NCBI GenBank assembly: GCA_022827245.1
Contig: JAJDTI010000201.1
Span: 1 to 61,397 of the forward strand
From: Pseudomonadales bacterium
GTDB taxonomy: Bacteria > Pseudomonadota > Gammaproteobacteria > Pseudomonadales > Azotimanducaceae
Direction: 5' to 3'
DNA: 61,397 bases
Shown: piece by piece, positions 26,026 through 33,069 of the stretch
Layout of the letters: the number at the start of each line of letters is the position of its first letter
Position numbering within the stretch: the first letter of the stretch is position 1
The notes under the pieces: model-generated
The model's database searches: none
What the model was told of the DNA's origin: nothing
Seen by the model: only the letters and a program-made list of their open reading frames with translations
Translations under genes and position numbers: made by a program

Positions 26026-28170
26026 ATGTATGCGGGGCTCGGGCAGATGACGATCGCACGGCTGATTGGCGCCTGTTCGGTGCTGACATGCGTCGCGGTC
26101 CTGGCCGCCGACGCGCCGCAGGTCGCGCTGCGGACGCTCGACCGACCCGCGTTTCTCGAGCCCATGCCCGAGCATCCGCGCACGTCGCTGACGATCGTCG
26201 ACCAGTTGCGGCAGCACCACTACGAGTCGAAGAAGATCGACGACCGGGTTTCCTCGGAGGTGTTCGACAACTACCTCGACACCCTCGATCCCGGCCGGGC
26301 CTACCTGTTGGCCGACGACATCCGGCTGCTGGACGAACGGTATCGATACACGCTGGACGAGGCGCTCAAGCGCGGCGACCTCGAGCCCGCGTTCGAGGTC
26401 TTCAACCTGTTCCAGGAGCGCGTCGTGGAACGGCTCGAGTTCCTGCTCGGGGTCATCGACGCGGGTCTCGGGCGCCTCGATTTCACCCGCGACGAGACGC
26501 TGCGGATCGACCGCAGCGAGGCGGCGTGGCCATCAGACCCGGGGGCCGTGGACGACCTGTGGCGCCGACGCCTGAAGGCCTCCGTGCTCGGGATGCTCAT
26601 GAATGGCCGCGAACTCGACGAGATCGAGGACGTGCTCGGCAAGCGCTACCGCAACCGGCTCAAGCAGACCTCGCGTACCCGCAGCGAGGACGCCTTCGCC
26701 CTCTACGTCAACTCCTTCGCCAGCACATACGACCCGCACACCCAGTACTTCTCGCCCCGAACGTCCGAGAACTTCAACATCAACATGTCGCTGTCGCTCG
26801 AGGGGATCGGCGCCGTGCTCGAGAACCGGGACGAGTACACCACCGTCCGGCGCCTGGTGCCCGCCGGGCCCGCCGACAAGAACGGCGGCCTCCAGCCTGC
26901 CGACCGCATCGTGGGCGTCGGCCAGGGGGACAACGGCGTCATCGTCGACGTGGTCGGCTGGCGTCTCGACGAGGTGGTCGCGCTCATCCGGGGCCCCAAG
27001 GACTCCGTCGTGCGCCTCGAGGTGATTCCCGCCGGCAGCGACGAGGGCACGACGACGGAGGTGCGCATCGTCCGCAACACCGTGCTGCTCGAGGAGCAGT
27101 CGGCCCAGAAGCGGCTGCTCACCTACGACATCGGCGGCGCCACCCGCAAGATCGGCGTGATCGAGGTGCCGACCTTCTACGCGGACTTCAAGGCCATGCA
27201 GAAGGACCCGAACGCCAAGAGCACCACGCGCGACGTCACCAGGCTGATCCGCGAACTGAAGGAAGACGGCGTCGAGGGGATCGTCGTGGACCTGCGCAAC
27301 AACGGCGGCGGCTCCCTCCAGGAAGCCCAGATGCTGGCGGGACTGTTCATCGACTCCGGCCCCATCGTGCAGGTCAAGGTCCAGCAGCGCGCGACGCAGG
27401 TGCACTCGGACCGGCGCGACGGGGTGGTCTGGGACGGCCCCCTGGCGGTGCTGGTCAACCGGCTCTCCGCATCCGCATCCGAGATCTTCGCGGGCGCCGT
27501 GCAGGACTACGAGCGCGGGATCGTCACCGGCAGCCGCACGTTCGGCAAGGGGACGGTGCAGACGCTGTTCCCGCTGAACCGGGGCCAGCTCAAGGTGACC
27601 CAGGCAAAGTACTACCTGCCTTCCGGCCAAAGCACCCAGCACCAGGGCGTGGCCCCGGACATCGAGTTCCCGGAGACCTACGACTCGGATCGCATCGGCG
27701 AAAGCGCCCTCGACGACGCCATGCCCTGGGACATGGCCGCGCCCGCGCCGTTCCGCAAGGCCAATGACGTCTCCGTGTACCTTTCCGCACTGACCCGCAA
27801 GCACCTCGACCGGGCCGCGGCCGATCCGGACTTCGCCTACTTGCGCGCCCTGGCGGAGCGGAACGCCGAGGATCGCGACCGCACGCACATCTCGCTGAAC
27901 CGCGCGACCCGCGAAACCGAAAGGGAAGAGTACGAACGCTGGCGGCTCGACCTCGAGAACACCCTGCTGCTCGCCAAGGGCGAGGATCCGCTCGAGAGCA
28001 TCGATGAACTCGACGCCATCGACGACGCGCCGCCCGACGACGACGCGCCGGAAGCCCGCGAAGACCCCATGCTGCGGGAAACCGGGCAGATCCTGCTCGA
28101 CTACATCGGCATGTCCCGGCAGGTCGCGATGGTCGGGGGCGCGTCGACAGCGGGAACGCTGGCACGGTAG
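26026..28170 (+). CDS. prc: Carboxy-terminal (tail-specific) processing protease Prc/Ctp
   Basis: 714-residue periplasmic S41 protease that trims or degrades proteins from the C terminus and affects cell-wall hydrolase turnover. A signal peptide (cleavage near VLAAD) is followed by the Prc N-terminal helical domain (DQLRQHHYESKKIDD), a PDZ domain (about residues 245-345, GIGAVLENRDEYTTV), and the catalytic domain with the Ser of LSASASEIF (about residue 483) and Lys508 in TFGKGTVQ. A C-terminal DUF3340 region follows. ATG at 26026 is used; ATG at 26047 also gives a good signal peptide. The TAG stop lies in a repeated hairpin element. Confidence 0.9.
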   Translation: MYAGLGQMTIARLIGACSVLTCVAVLAADAPQVALRTLDRPAFLEPMPEHPRTSLTIVDQLRQHHYESKKIDDRVSSEVFDNYLDTLDPGRAYLLADDIRLLDERYRYTLDEALKRGDLEPAFEVFNLFQERVVERLEFLLGVIDAGLGRLDFTRDETLRIDRSEAAWPSDPGAVDDLWRRRLKASVLGMLMNGRELDEIEDVLGKRYRNRLKQTSRTRSEDAFALYVNSFASTYDPHTQYFSPRTSENFNINMSLSLEGIGAVLENRDEYTTVRRLVPAGPADKNGGLQPADRIVGVGQGDNGVIVDVVGWRLDEVVALIRGPKDSVVRLEVIPAGSDEGTTTEVRIVRNTVLLEEQSAQKRLLTYDIGGATRKIGVIEVPTFYADFKAMQKDPNAKSTTRDVTRLIRELKEDGVEGIVVDLRNNGGGSLQEAQMLAGLFIDSGPIVQVKVQQRATQVHSDRRDGVVWDGPLAVLVNRLSASASEIFAGAVQDYERGIVTGSRTFGKGTVQTLFPLNRGQLKVTQAKYYLPSGQSTQHQGVAPDIEFPETYDSDRIGESALDDAMPWDMAAPAPFRKANDVSVYLSALTRKHLDRAAADPDFAYLRALAERNAEDRDRTHISLNRATRETEREEYERWRLDLENTLLLAKGEDPLESIDELDAIDDAPPDDDAPEAREDPMLRETGQILLDYIGMSRQVAMVGGASTAGTLAR

Positions 28171-28191
28171 GGGACGGGCTCGTCCCGTCCC
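28168..28191 (+). repeat. TAG-hairpin element, copy 2 (ctp stop)
   Basis: Reads TAG, GGGACGGG (28171-28178), loop CTCGT, CCCGTCCC (28184-28191). The TAG terminates ctp/prc. It is nearly identical to copy 1 (differences only in the loop and one flanking base). Copy 3 faces it 28 bp away, with a small GGCAT/ATGCC hairpin (28200-28214) between them. Confidence 0.78.
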
Positions 28192-28219
28192 GTCTCGAAG
28201 GCATGCACGATGCCAACAC

Positions 28220-28243
28220 GGGCGACCGCAAGGGTCGCCCCTA
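28220..28243 (-). repeat. TAG-hairpin element, copy 3 (thrS stop)
   Basis: On the minus strand: TAG, GGGCGACC, loop CTTGC, GGTCGCCC (arms 28220-28227 and 28233-28240). The TAG is the thrS stop. Together with copy 2 it makes a tail-to-tail doublet of 76 bp, 28168-28243, bounded by TAGGGG and CCCCTA, filling the whole gap between two convergent genes. Confidence 0.78.
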
Positions 28244-30064
28244 CGGCAACGCCCGGGACGCGATCTGTTCCCCGATCCACGCCTCGAACTCGTCGAGGGG
28301 CATGGTCTGCTGTTGCCGCACGCCGTAGCGTCGGAGGGTGACCGTGCCGTCGGCCTGCTCGCGCTCCCCCACGATGAGGAGGTTCGGGATCTTGCGGGTC
28401 GTGCCCTCGCGGATCTTCTTCGAGACGGTGTCGCTGCGTGACGCCATCTCGGCGCGCACGAAGCGTCGCCGCAGCCGGTCGACGATCGCCTGCCCGTACT
28501 CGTCGAACTGGTCGGACACCGTGATGACGCGCGCCTGCACCGGCGCGAGCCAGGTCGGGAAGGCGCCGCCGAAGTGCTCGAGCAGGAACGCCACCATCCG
28601 CTCGTGGGTCGACAACGGCGCCCGGTGGATGCAGTACGGCGTGTGCTCGGCGCCGTCCGCACCGACGTAGGCGAGGCCGACGCGCCCCGGCTGCGCGAAG
28701 TCGAGCTGGACCGTACCGAGCTGCTCCTCGCGTCCGGTCACCGTGCGGCACAGGATGTCGATCTTCGGTCCGTAGAAGGCCGCCTCCCCCGGCCCGTCCA
28801 CGTAGTCGACCCCCATGTCGTCGAGCACCTGGGCCACCACGCCCTCGCAGTACTCCCAGGCCTCGGGATTGTCGACGTACTTCTCCCGGCGCTTGCGGTC
28901 GTCCGGGTCCCACCGCGACAGGCGGACCTGGTAGTCCGACAGTCCGAACGTGGCGTACGCCTCGGCGTACATCTGCATCACGCCCTTGAACTCCGAGGGG
29001 ACCTGCTCCTCCGTGCAGTAGATGTGGGCGTCGTTCATGCACATGCCGCGCACGCGCAGCAGCCCGCTGACGGCGCCCGACTCCTCGAACCGGTAGACGT
29101 GGCCGTACTCCGCCAGGCGCACCGGCAACTCGCGGTAGCTGCGCGGGCGGGCGGCGAAGATGCTGTGGTGATGCGGACAGTTCATGGGCCGCAGCACGTA
29201 CGCGTCCCGGACTGCCTCCCCGTCCTCGCCCGCCTCCCTGAGTTCCATCAGGGGGAACATGTCGTCCGCGTAGTACGGAAGGTGACCGGACTTCCGGTAC
29301 AGGTCCGCCCTTGCGAGATGCGGGGTCGCGACCCGCTGGTAGTCCGCGCGGAACTCCAGTTCCTTGGCGAGCTTCTCGAGCTCCTCCCGAAGCACGGCGC
29401 CGTTCGGCATCCATAGCGGCAGCCCGCGGCCGACGAGTTCGTCGAGGTGGAAGATGTCGAGTTCGCGGCCGAGTTTCTTGTGGTCGCGCTCCTGCGCCAG
29501 CTTCCAGGCCGACACATGGGCGTCGAGTTCCTCCCGGCTCTCGAACGCCCAGGCGTAGATGCGGGTCATCATCACGTTGTCGGAGTCCCCGCGCCAGTAG
29601 GCGCCGGCGACGTTGCGCAGCTTGAACGCGTCCCGCGGGATGTCGCGGGTCGTATCGACGTGCGGACCCTCGCACATGTCGAGGAACGGGCCGTTCCGAT
29701 AGAAGGACAGCCCATTCAGATCGGCCCGGGACAGCAGCTCTTGCGCGTACTCGCGCTTGTAAGGCTCGCCCATCCCGTCGATCCGGGCCAGGGCATCGTC
29801 GGCGTCGAGTTCCTCCCGGTAGAAGCGCTGGCCCTGCTTGAGGATCTTGCGCATGCGACGCTCGATCTCCGGGAAGTCGTCCTCGTTCAGCGGTTCCGAA
29901 AGCAGGAAGTCGTAGTAGAAGCCGTCGTCGATCGGCGGCCCGAAGCCGAGGGTAGACCCCGGGCGCAGTTCCAGCACGGCTTGCGCCATGACGTGCGCCA
30001 GGCTGTGGCGGATCCGGTAGAGGTCGCTGTCGGCGCTCTCGCCGCCGCTGTGTTCGAGACTCAT
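28241..30064 (-). CDS. thrS: Threonine--tRNA ligase lacking the TGS domain
   Basis: 607-residue class II synthetase that charges tRNA-Thr. The protein begins almost at the editing domain (HSLAHVMAQAVLELRPG, GFYYDF, then CEGPHV with the editing Cys and His), so the usual N-terminal TGS domain of about 60 residues is absent. Catalytic motifs and zinc ligands are present: RPMNCPHHHSIF, NDAHIYC, PYCIHRAPLSTHERM. The anticodon domain ends the protein. ATG at 30062-30064 is used; ATG at 30071-30073 adds three residues. Translation starts about 30 bp after a terminator-like hairpin, preceded by a threonine-rich leader peptide. It is not linked to infC. Confidence 0.92.
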   Translation of the reverse strand: MSLEHSGGESADSDLYRIRHSLAHVMAQAVLELRPGSTLGFGPPIDDGFYYDFLLSEPLNEDDFPEIERRMRKILKQGQRFYREELDADDALARIDGMGEPYKREYAQELLSRADLNGLSFYRNGPFLDMCEGPHVDTTRDIPRDAFKLRNVAGAYWRGDSDNVMMTRIYAWAFESREELDAHVSAWKLAQERDHKKLGRELDIFHLDELVGRGLPLWMPNGAVLREELEKLAKELEFRADYQRVATPHLARADLYRKSGHLPYYADDMFPLMELREAGEDGEAVRDAYVLRPMNCPHHHSIFAARPRSYRELPVRLAEYGHVYRFEESGAVSGLLRVRGMCMNDAHIYCTEEQVPSEFKGVMQMYAEAYATFGLSDYQVRLSRWDPDDRKRREKYVDNPEAWEYCEGVVAQVLDDMGVDYVDGPGEAAFYGPKIDILCRTVTGREEQLGTVQLDFAQPGRVGLAYVGADGAEHTPYCIHRAPLSTHERMVAFLLEHFGGAFPTWLAPVQARVITVSDQFDEYGQAIVDRLRRRFVRAEMASRSDTVSKKIREGTTRKIPNLLIVGEREQADGTVTLRRYGVRQQQTMPLDEFEAWIGEQIASRALP

Positions 30065-30092
30065 GCTTCGCATTCCCGTCGCAGAAGGTAAG

Positions 30093-30126
30093 AAAAAACC
30101 CCGGGGGCTGGCGCCTGCCGGGGTTT
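30093..30126 (-). terminator. Intrinsic terminator (attenuator) in the thrS leader
   Basis: Minus strand: AAACCCCGG (30118-30126), 13-nt loop, CCGGGGTTT (30096-30104), running into six consecutive T (30093-30098) and then CTT. The perfect 9-bp stem and T tract are those of a Rho-independent terminator. It sits between the leader peptide stop (30171) and the thrS start (30064), where it could only act as an attenuator. An alternative pairing of 30145-30154 with 30110-30122 would disrupt the left arm. Confidence 0.8.
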
Positions 30127-30170
30127 GCTTCTCCGGCGGCCCGTCCCGGCCGCCTTTCCTCCAGACAAGG

Positions 30171-30233
30171 TCAGACGGCCCACCCGGTCGTGGGGGTAGT
30201 GGTCGTCGTAGCCGTGATGCTGGAGGATCGCAT
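30171..30233 (-). CDS. thrS leader peptide (threonine-rich, attenuation control)
   Basis: A 20-residue frame with ATG at 30231-30233 and TGA at 30171-30173. Eight of 20 residues are threonine, at positions 7, 9-13, 15 and 16, so a ribosome short of charged tRNA-Thr would stall there. It is followed by a GC-rich hairpin (GGCGGCC/GGCCGCC, 30148-30154 with 30135-30141) and the terminator. The layout is that of thrL of the E. coli threonine operon, but in front of thrS. It has no Shine-Dalgarno; the predicted start of transcription is only a few bases upstream of the ATG. Too short for ordinary gene calling. Confidence 0.8.
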   Translation of the reverse strand: MRSSSITATTTTTPTTGWAV

Positions 30234-30243
30234 GGCGCGCGCA

Positions 30244-30271
30244 ATGATAGTGTCGCGGGCGCAAAAGGCAA
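30244..30271 (-). promoter_or_regulatory. Promoter for the thrS leader and thrS
   Basis: Minus strand: TTGCCT (30266-30271), 16-bp spacer, TATCAT (30244-30249). The -10 matches consensus at five of six positions. The box ends 10 bp before the leader peptide ATG, so the transcript would start about 3-4 bases before it. The position exactly upstream of the leader supports the attenuator model. Confidence 0.6.
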
Positions 30272-30357
30272 CGTTGACCATGGCCGGACGCCGCTCCGTG
30301 TGCGCGAACGCCGCGCGCATGCCAAGATTCGTCCGGCACTGGCTGGGCCGGAGCGCC

Positions 30358-31995
30358 ATGACCGACTGGTATCCCAAGCGCCGCTTCGGCGACCTCCCCG
30401 ATGAGATGGCGCGTCGCTTCGCGAACCGCGAGGCGCTCGTGTTCGAGGACGAGCGTTACACGTTCGGGCAGCTTCGGGAGCAAGTCGACCGGGCCGCCAA
30501 GGCCTTGATGGTCCTGGGCGTCGAGCGCGGCGACCACGTCTCCCTCTGGCTCAACAACCAGTCGGAGTGGCTCTTCCTCATGTTCGCCCTCGCGAAGGTC
30601 GGGGCCGTGCAAGTGCCCGTGAACACCCGCTTCCGCACCCAGGACCTCGACTACGTGCTGCGCCAGTCCGACAGCGCGATGCTGATCACCCACGACGTCT
30701 CCGGGCCGGTCGACTACCTCGACATGGTGCGGCGGACCGTGGACCTGCCGGCGGACGGCGACACGGCGGCGGATCCGGACTTCCCCATGCTCCGGCGCGT
30801 CGTCATCGTCGGGGCCCGCGAGCATCCCGGAACGGCTTCCTGGGCATCCGCCCTGCAACGCGCCGGGCGGGTCTCCGACGCGGAACTGGCCGAGCGCGCT
30901 GCCGCCGTGGACCCCGACGATCCGGTCTTCATCATGTACACGTCCGGCACCACGGGGTTTCCCAAGGGGGTGGTGCACAGCCACCGGCTCATCCGCAACG
31001 TGGAGGAGCGCGGTTTTCGCATGGCGATCACCGAGCGCGACACCATCATGAGCTACCTGCCGCTGTTCCACGCCTTCGGCTACTCCGAGGCCGCCCTGAT
31101 GTCGATGGTGACCGGCGCCCGGCAGATCCTGACCGCCACCTTCGACCCGGACGAGGTCCTCGACCTGATCGACCGCGAGGGCGGAACCATCGCACACGGC
31201 TTCGAAGCCCATATGCAGATGCTGTGCGACGCGCAGGAGGCGCATCCGCGCAACCTCGCGACCCTGCGCACCGGCGTGTTCGCCGCCGGCATGCTGAGCG
31301 CCACGCCCGTCGCCTACCGCGGCGCTCGGGTGTTGCGGCCGCTCAAGGCGCTGTCGGCGTTCGGCATGACCGAGATGTGGGTCGGCGCCGCCCTGTCCGC
31401 CCTCGACGACGATCCGCCCCACCGGCTGGAAACCTCCGGCTATCCCGCCCCGGGATACGAGTTCCGCGTGGTGGACCCCGAGACGGAACGCGAAGTGCCC
31501 GACGGGACGCCCGGAGAGTTGCGCGTGCGGAGCTATGCCCTGATGCTCGGCTACTACCGGAAGCCGGACGAGACCGCCGCGTCCTACGATGCCGACGGCT
31601 GGTTCCGCACGGGCGACATGGGGGAGCGGCACGCCGACGGCTACATCCGCTTCCTCGGCCGCTTCAAGGACATGCTCAAGGTGGGCGGAGAGAACGTCGA
31701 CCCGATGGAGGTGGAGGGCCTGCTGCTCGACCATCCCGCGATCCGGCAGGTCGCGATCGTCGGCATGCCCGACCGCCGGCTGTCGGAGGTGGCCGTGGCG
31801 TTCGTCGAACGCAGGCCCGGCGTCGAAGCCGGTGAGGCGGACATCCTCGCCTACTGCCGCGGGCGGGTCGCGAGCTTCAAGATCCCGCGCCGCGTGTTGT
31901 TCGTCGACGAGTTCCCCATGACGGCCTCCGGCAAGATCCGCAAGGTGGAACTGCGGGAGGAGGCGCGGCGGCTGGTGGGCTCGCCGGCGCAATGA
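30358..31995 (+). CDS. AMP-dependent acyl-CoA synthetase (ligase)
   Basis: 545-residue ANL-superfamily enzyme that activates a carboxylic acid with ATP and joins it to CoA. The P-loop is YTSGTTGFPKGVVHSH, then FGMTEMWVG (A5 region), DADGWFRTGDMGE (A7), GRFKDMLKVGGENV (A8) and the catalytic lysine in TASGKIRK. The sequence is of the medium/long-chain or aromatic acyl ligase type; substrate is not predictable. The ATG at 30358 follows GGAG with 4-bp spacing; the frame is open upstream over the thrS leader but that is shadow. It is divergent from thrS and convergent with the DAHP synthase. Confidence 0.88.
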   Translation: MTDWYPKRRFGDLPDEMARRFANREALVFEDERYTFGQLREQVDRAAKALMVLGVERGDHVSLWLNNQSEWLFLMFALAKVGAVQVPVNTRFRTQDLDYVLRQSDSAMLITHDVSGPVDYLDMVRRTVDLPADGDTAADPDFPMLRRVVIVGAREHPGTASWASALQRAGRVSDAELAERAAAVDPDDPVFIMYTSGTTGFPKGVVHSHRLIRNVEERGFRMAITERDTIMSYLPLFHAFGYSEAALMSMVTGARQILTATFDPDEVLDLIDREGGTIAHGFEAHMQMLCDAQEAHPRNLATLRTGVFAAGMLSATPVAYRGARVLRPLKALSAFGMTEMWVGAALSALDDDPPHRLETSGYPAPGYEFRVVDPETEREVPDGTPGELRVRSYALMLGYYRKPDETAASYDADGWFRTGDMGERHADGYIRFLGRFKDMLKVGGENVDPMEVEGLLLDHPAIRQVAIVGMPDRRLSEVAVAFVERRPGVEAGEADILAYCRGRVASFKIPRRVLFVDEFPMTASGKIRKVELREEARRLVGSPAQ

Positions 31996-32010
31996 AACCG
32001 GAAGCGGCTC

Positions 32011-33030
32011 TCAGCCTTCCGCGAGACGCGCGACCAGGCGCTCCGTGTCCGCCCATCCAACGCACGCGTCCGTGATGCTCTGTCCGTAGGTCACCGGGTC
32101 GTCCTGCCGGCCCGCGACCAGGTGGCTCTCGAGCATGACCCCCACCAGGGCCGACTCCCCGCTCCGCCGTTGGGCGAGAACCGCGTCGACCCCCTCCGCC
32201 TGGCGGGCCGGGTCCTTGCGGCTGTTGCCGTGGCTGCAGTCCACCAGGATGCCGGTCTCGAGGCCGCGCTCGCGCAACGCCGCCGCCGCCGCGCGGACGG
32301 AGGCTTCGTCGAAGTTCGTCTCGTCGCCGCCGCGCAGCACGAGATGGCAGTCCTCGTTGCCCCCCGTCTCCAGGAGCGCCGGGGCGCCCTCCTTCGTCAG
32401 CGACGGGAAGTGGTGCGAGCGCCGGGCCGCCACGAGCGCATCGACCGCGACGGCCACGTTGCCGTCGGTCCGGTTCTTGATGCCGACCGGCATGGAGAGC
32501 CCGGACGCCAGTTGCCGATGGACCTGGCTCTCCACCGTCCGCGCACCGATCGCGCCCCAACTGACGAAGTCCGCGTAGTACTGCCCGAAAGTGGTGTCGA
32601 GGAACTCGCTCGCCGCGGGCAGCCCCAGGCCGACGATGTCCGCGAGCAGCGCCCGCGCGCCGCGCAACCCGGCGTTCACCCGGAACGTCCCGTCGATGTG
32701 GGGGTCGTTGATGTAGCCCTTCCAGCCCACCGTCGTACGGGGTTTCTCGAAATACACCCGCATGACGATCACCACGCGCTCGGCGACGGACGCCGCGAGC
32801 GGCGCGAGCCGCCCCGCATACTCGCGCACCGCTTCCGGGTCGTGGACCGAACAGGGGCCCACGATGGCTAGCACGCGCGAGTCCCGGCCGTGCACGATGT
32901 CGGCCACGGCCCGCCGGGCGGCACTCACCGTCCGCGCCGCCTCCGCGTCGATCGGAATCTCTTCTTCCAGGATCGCCGGGCTGATCAGGGGCCGCGTGCG
33001 GCGGATGCGGAGGTCGTCGGTCTGGCTCAC
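32011..33030 (-). CDS. 3-deoxy-7-phosphoheptulonate synthase, class I (AroF/G/H type)
   Basis: 339-residue enzyme for the first step of the shikimate pathway, condensing phosphoenolpyruvate and erythrose 4-phosphate. Motifs are VGPCSVHDP, MRVYFEKPRTTVGWKG, SWGAIGARTVESQVHRQLASGLS, GIKNRTDG, LRGGDETNF and YGQSITDACVGW. Inhibitor specificity (Phe, Tyr or Trp) cannot be read reliably, so no symbol is given. The start is GTG at 33028-33030 after GGGGAGAG. The gene stands alone, with 15 bp between it and the acyl-CoA ligase opposite. Confidence 0.92.
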   Translation of the reverse strand: MSQTDDLRIRRTRPLISPAILEEEIPIDAEAARTVSAARRAVADIVHGRDSRVLAIVGPCSVHDPEAVREYAGRLAPLAASVAERVVIVMRVYFEKPRTTVGWKGYINDPHIDGTFRVNAGLRGARALLADIVGLGLPAASEFLDTTFGQYYADFVSWGAIGARTVESQVHRQLASGLSMPVGIKNRTDGNVAVAVDALVAARRSHHFPSLTKEGAPALLETGGNEDCHLVLRGGDETNFDEASVRAAAAALRERGLETGILVDCSHGNSRKDPARQAEGVDAVLAQRRSGESALVGVMLESHLVAGRQDDPVTYGQSITDACVGWADTERLVARLAEG

Positions 33031-33069
33031 GGAGTTCTCTCCCCTTCCCTGCCCCCCGCGCGGCAGGCA

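Noticed and set aside
30064..30300. T-box riboswitch for thrS
   Set aside because: No T-box consensus or specifier stem is visible; the Thr-codon frame plus terminator explains the region better.
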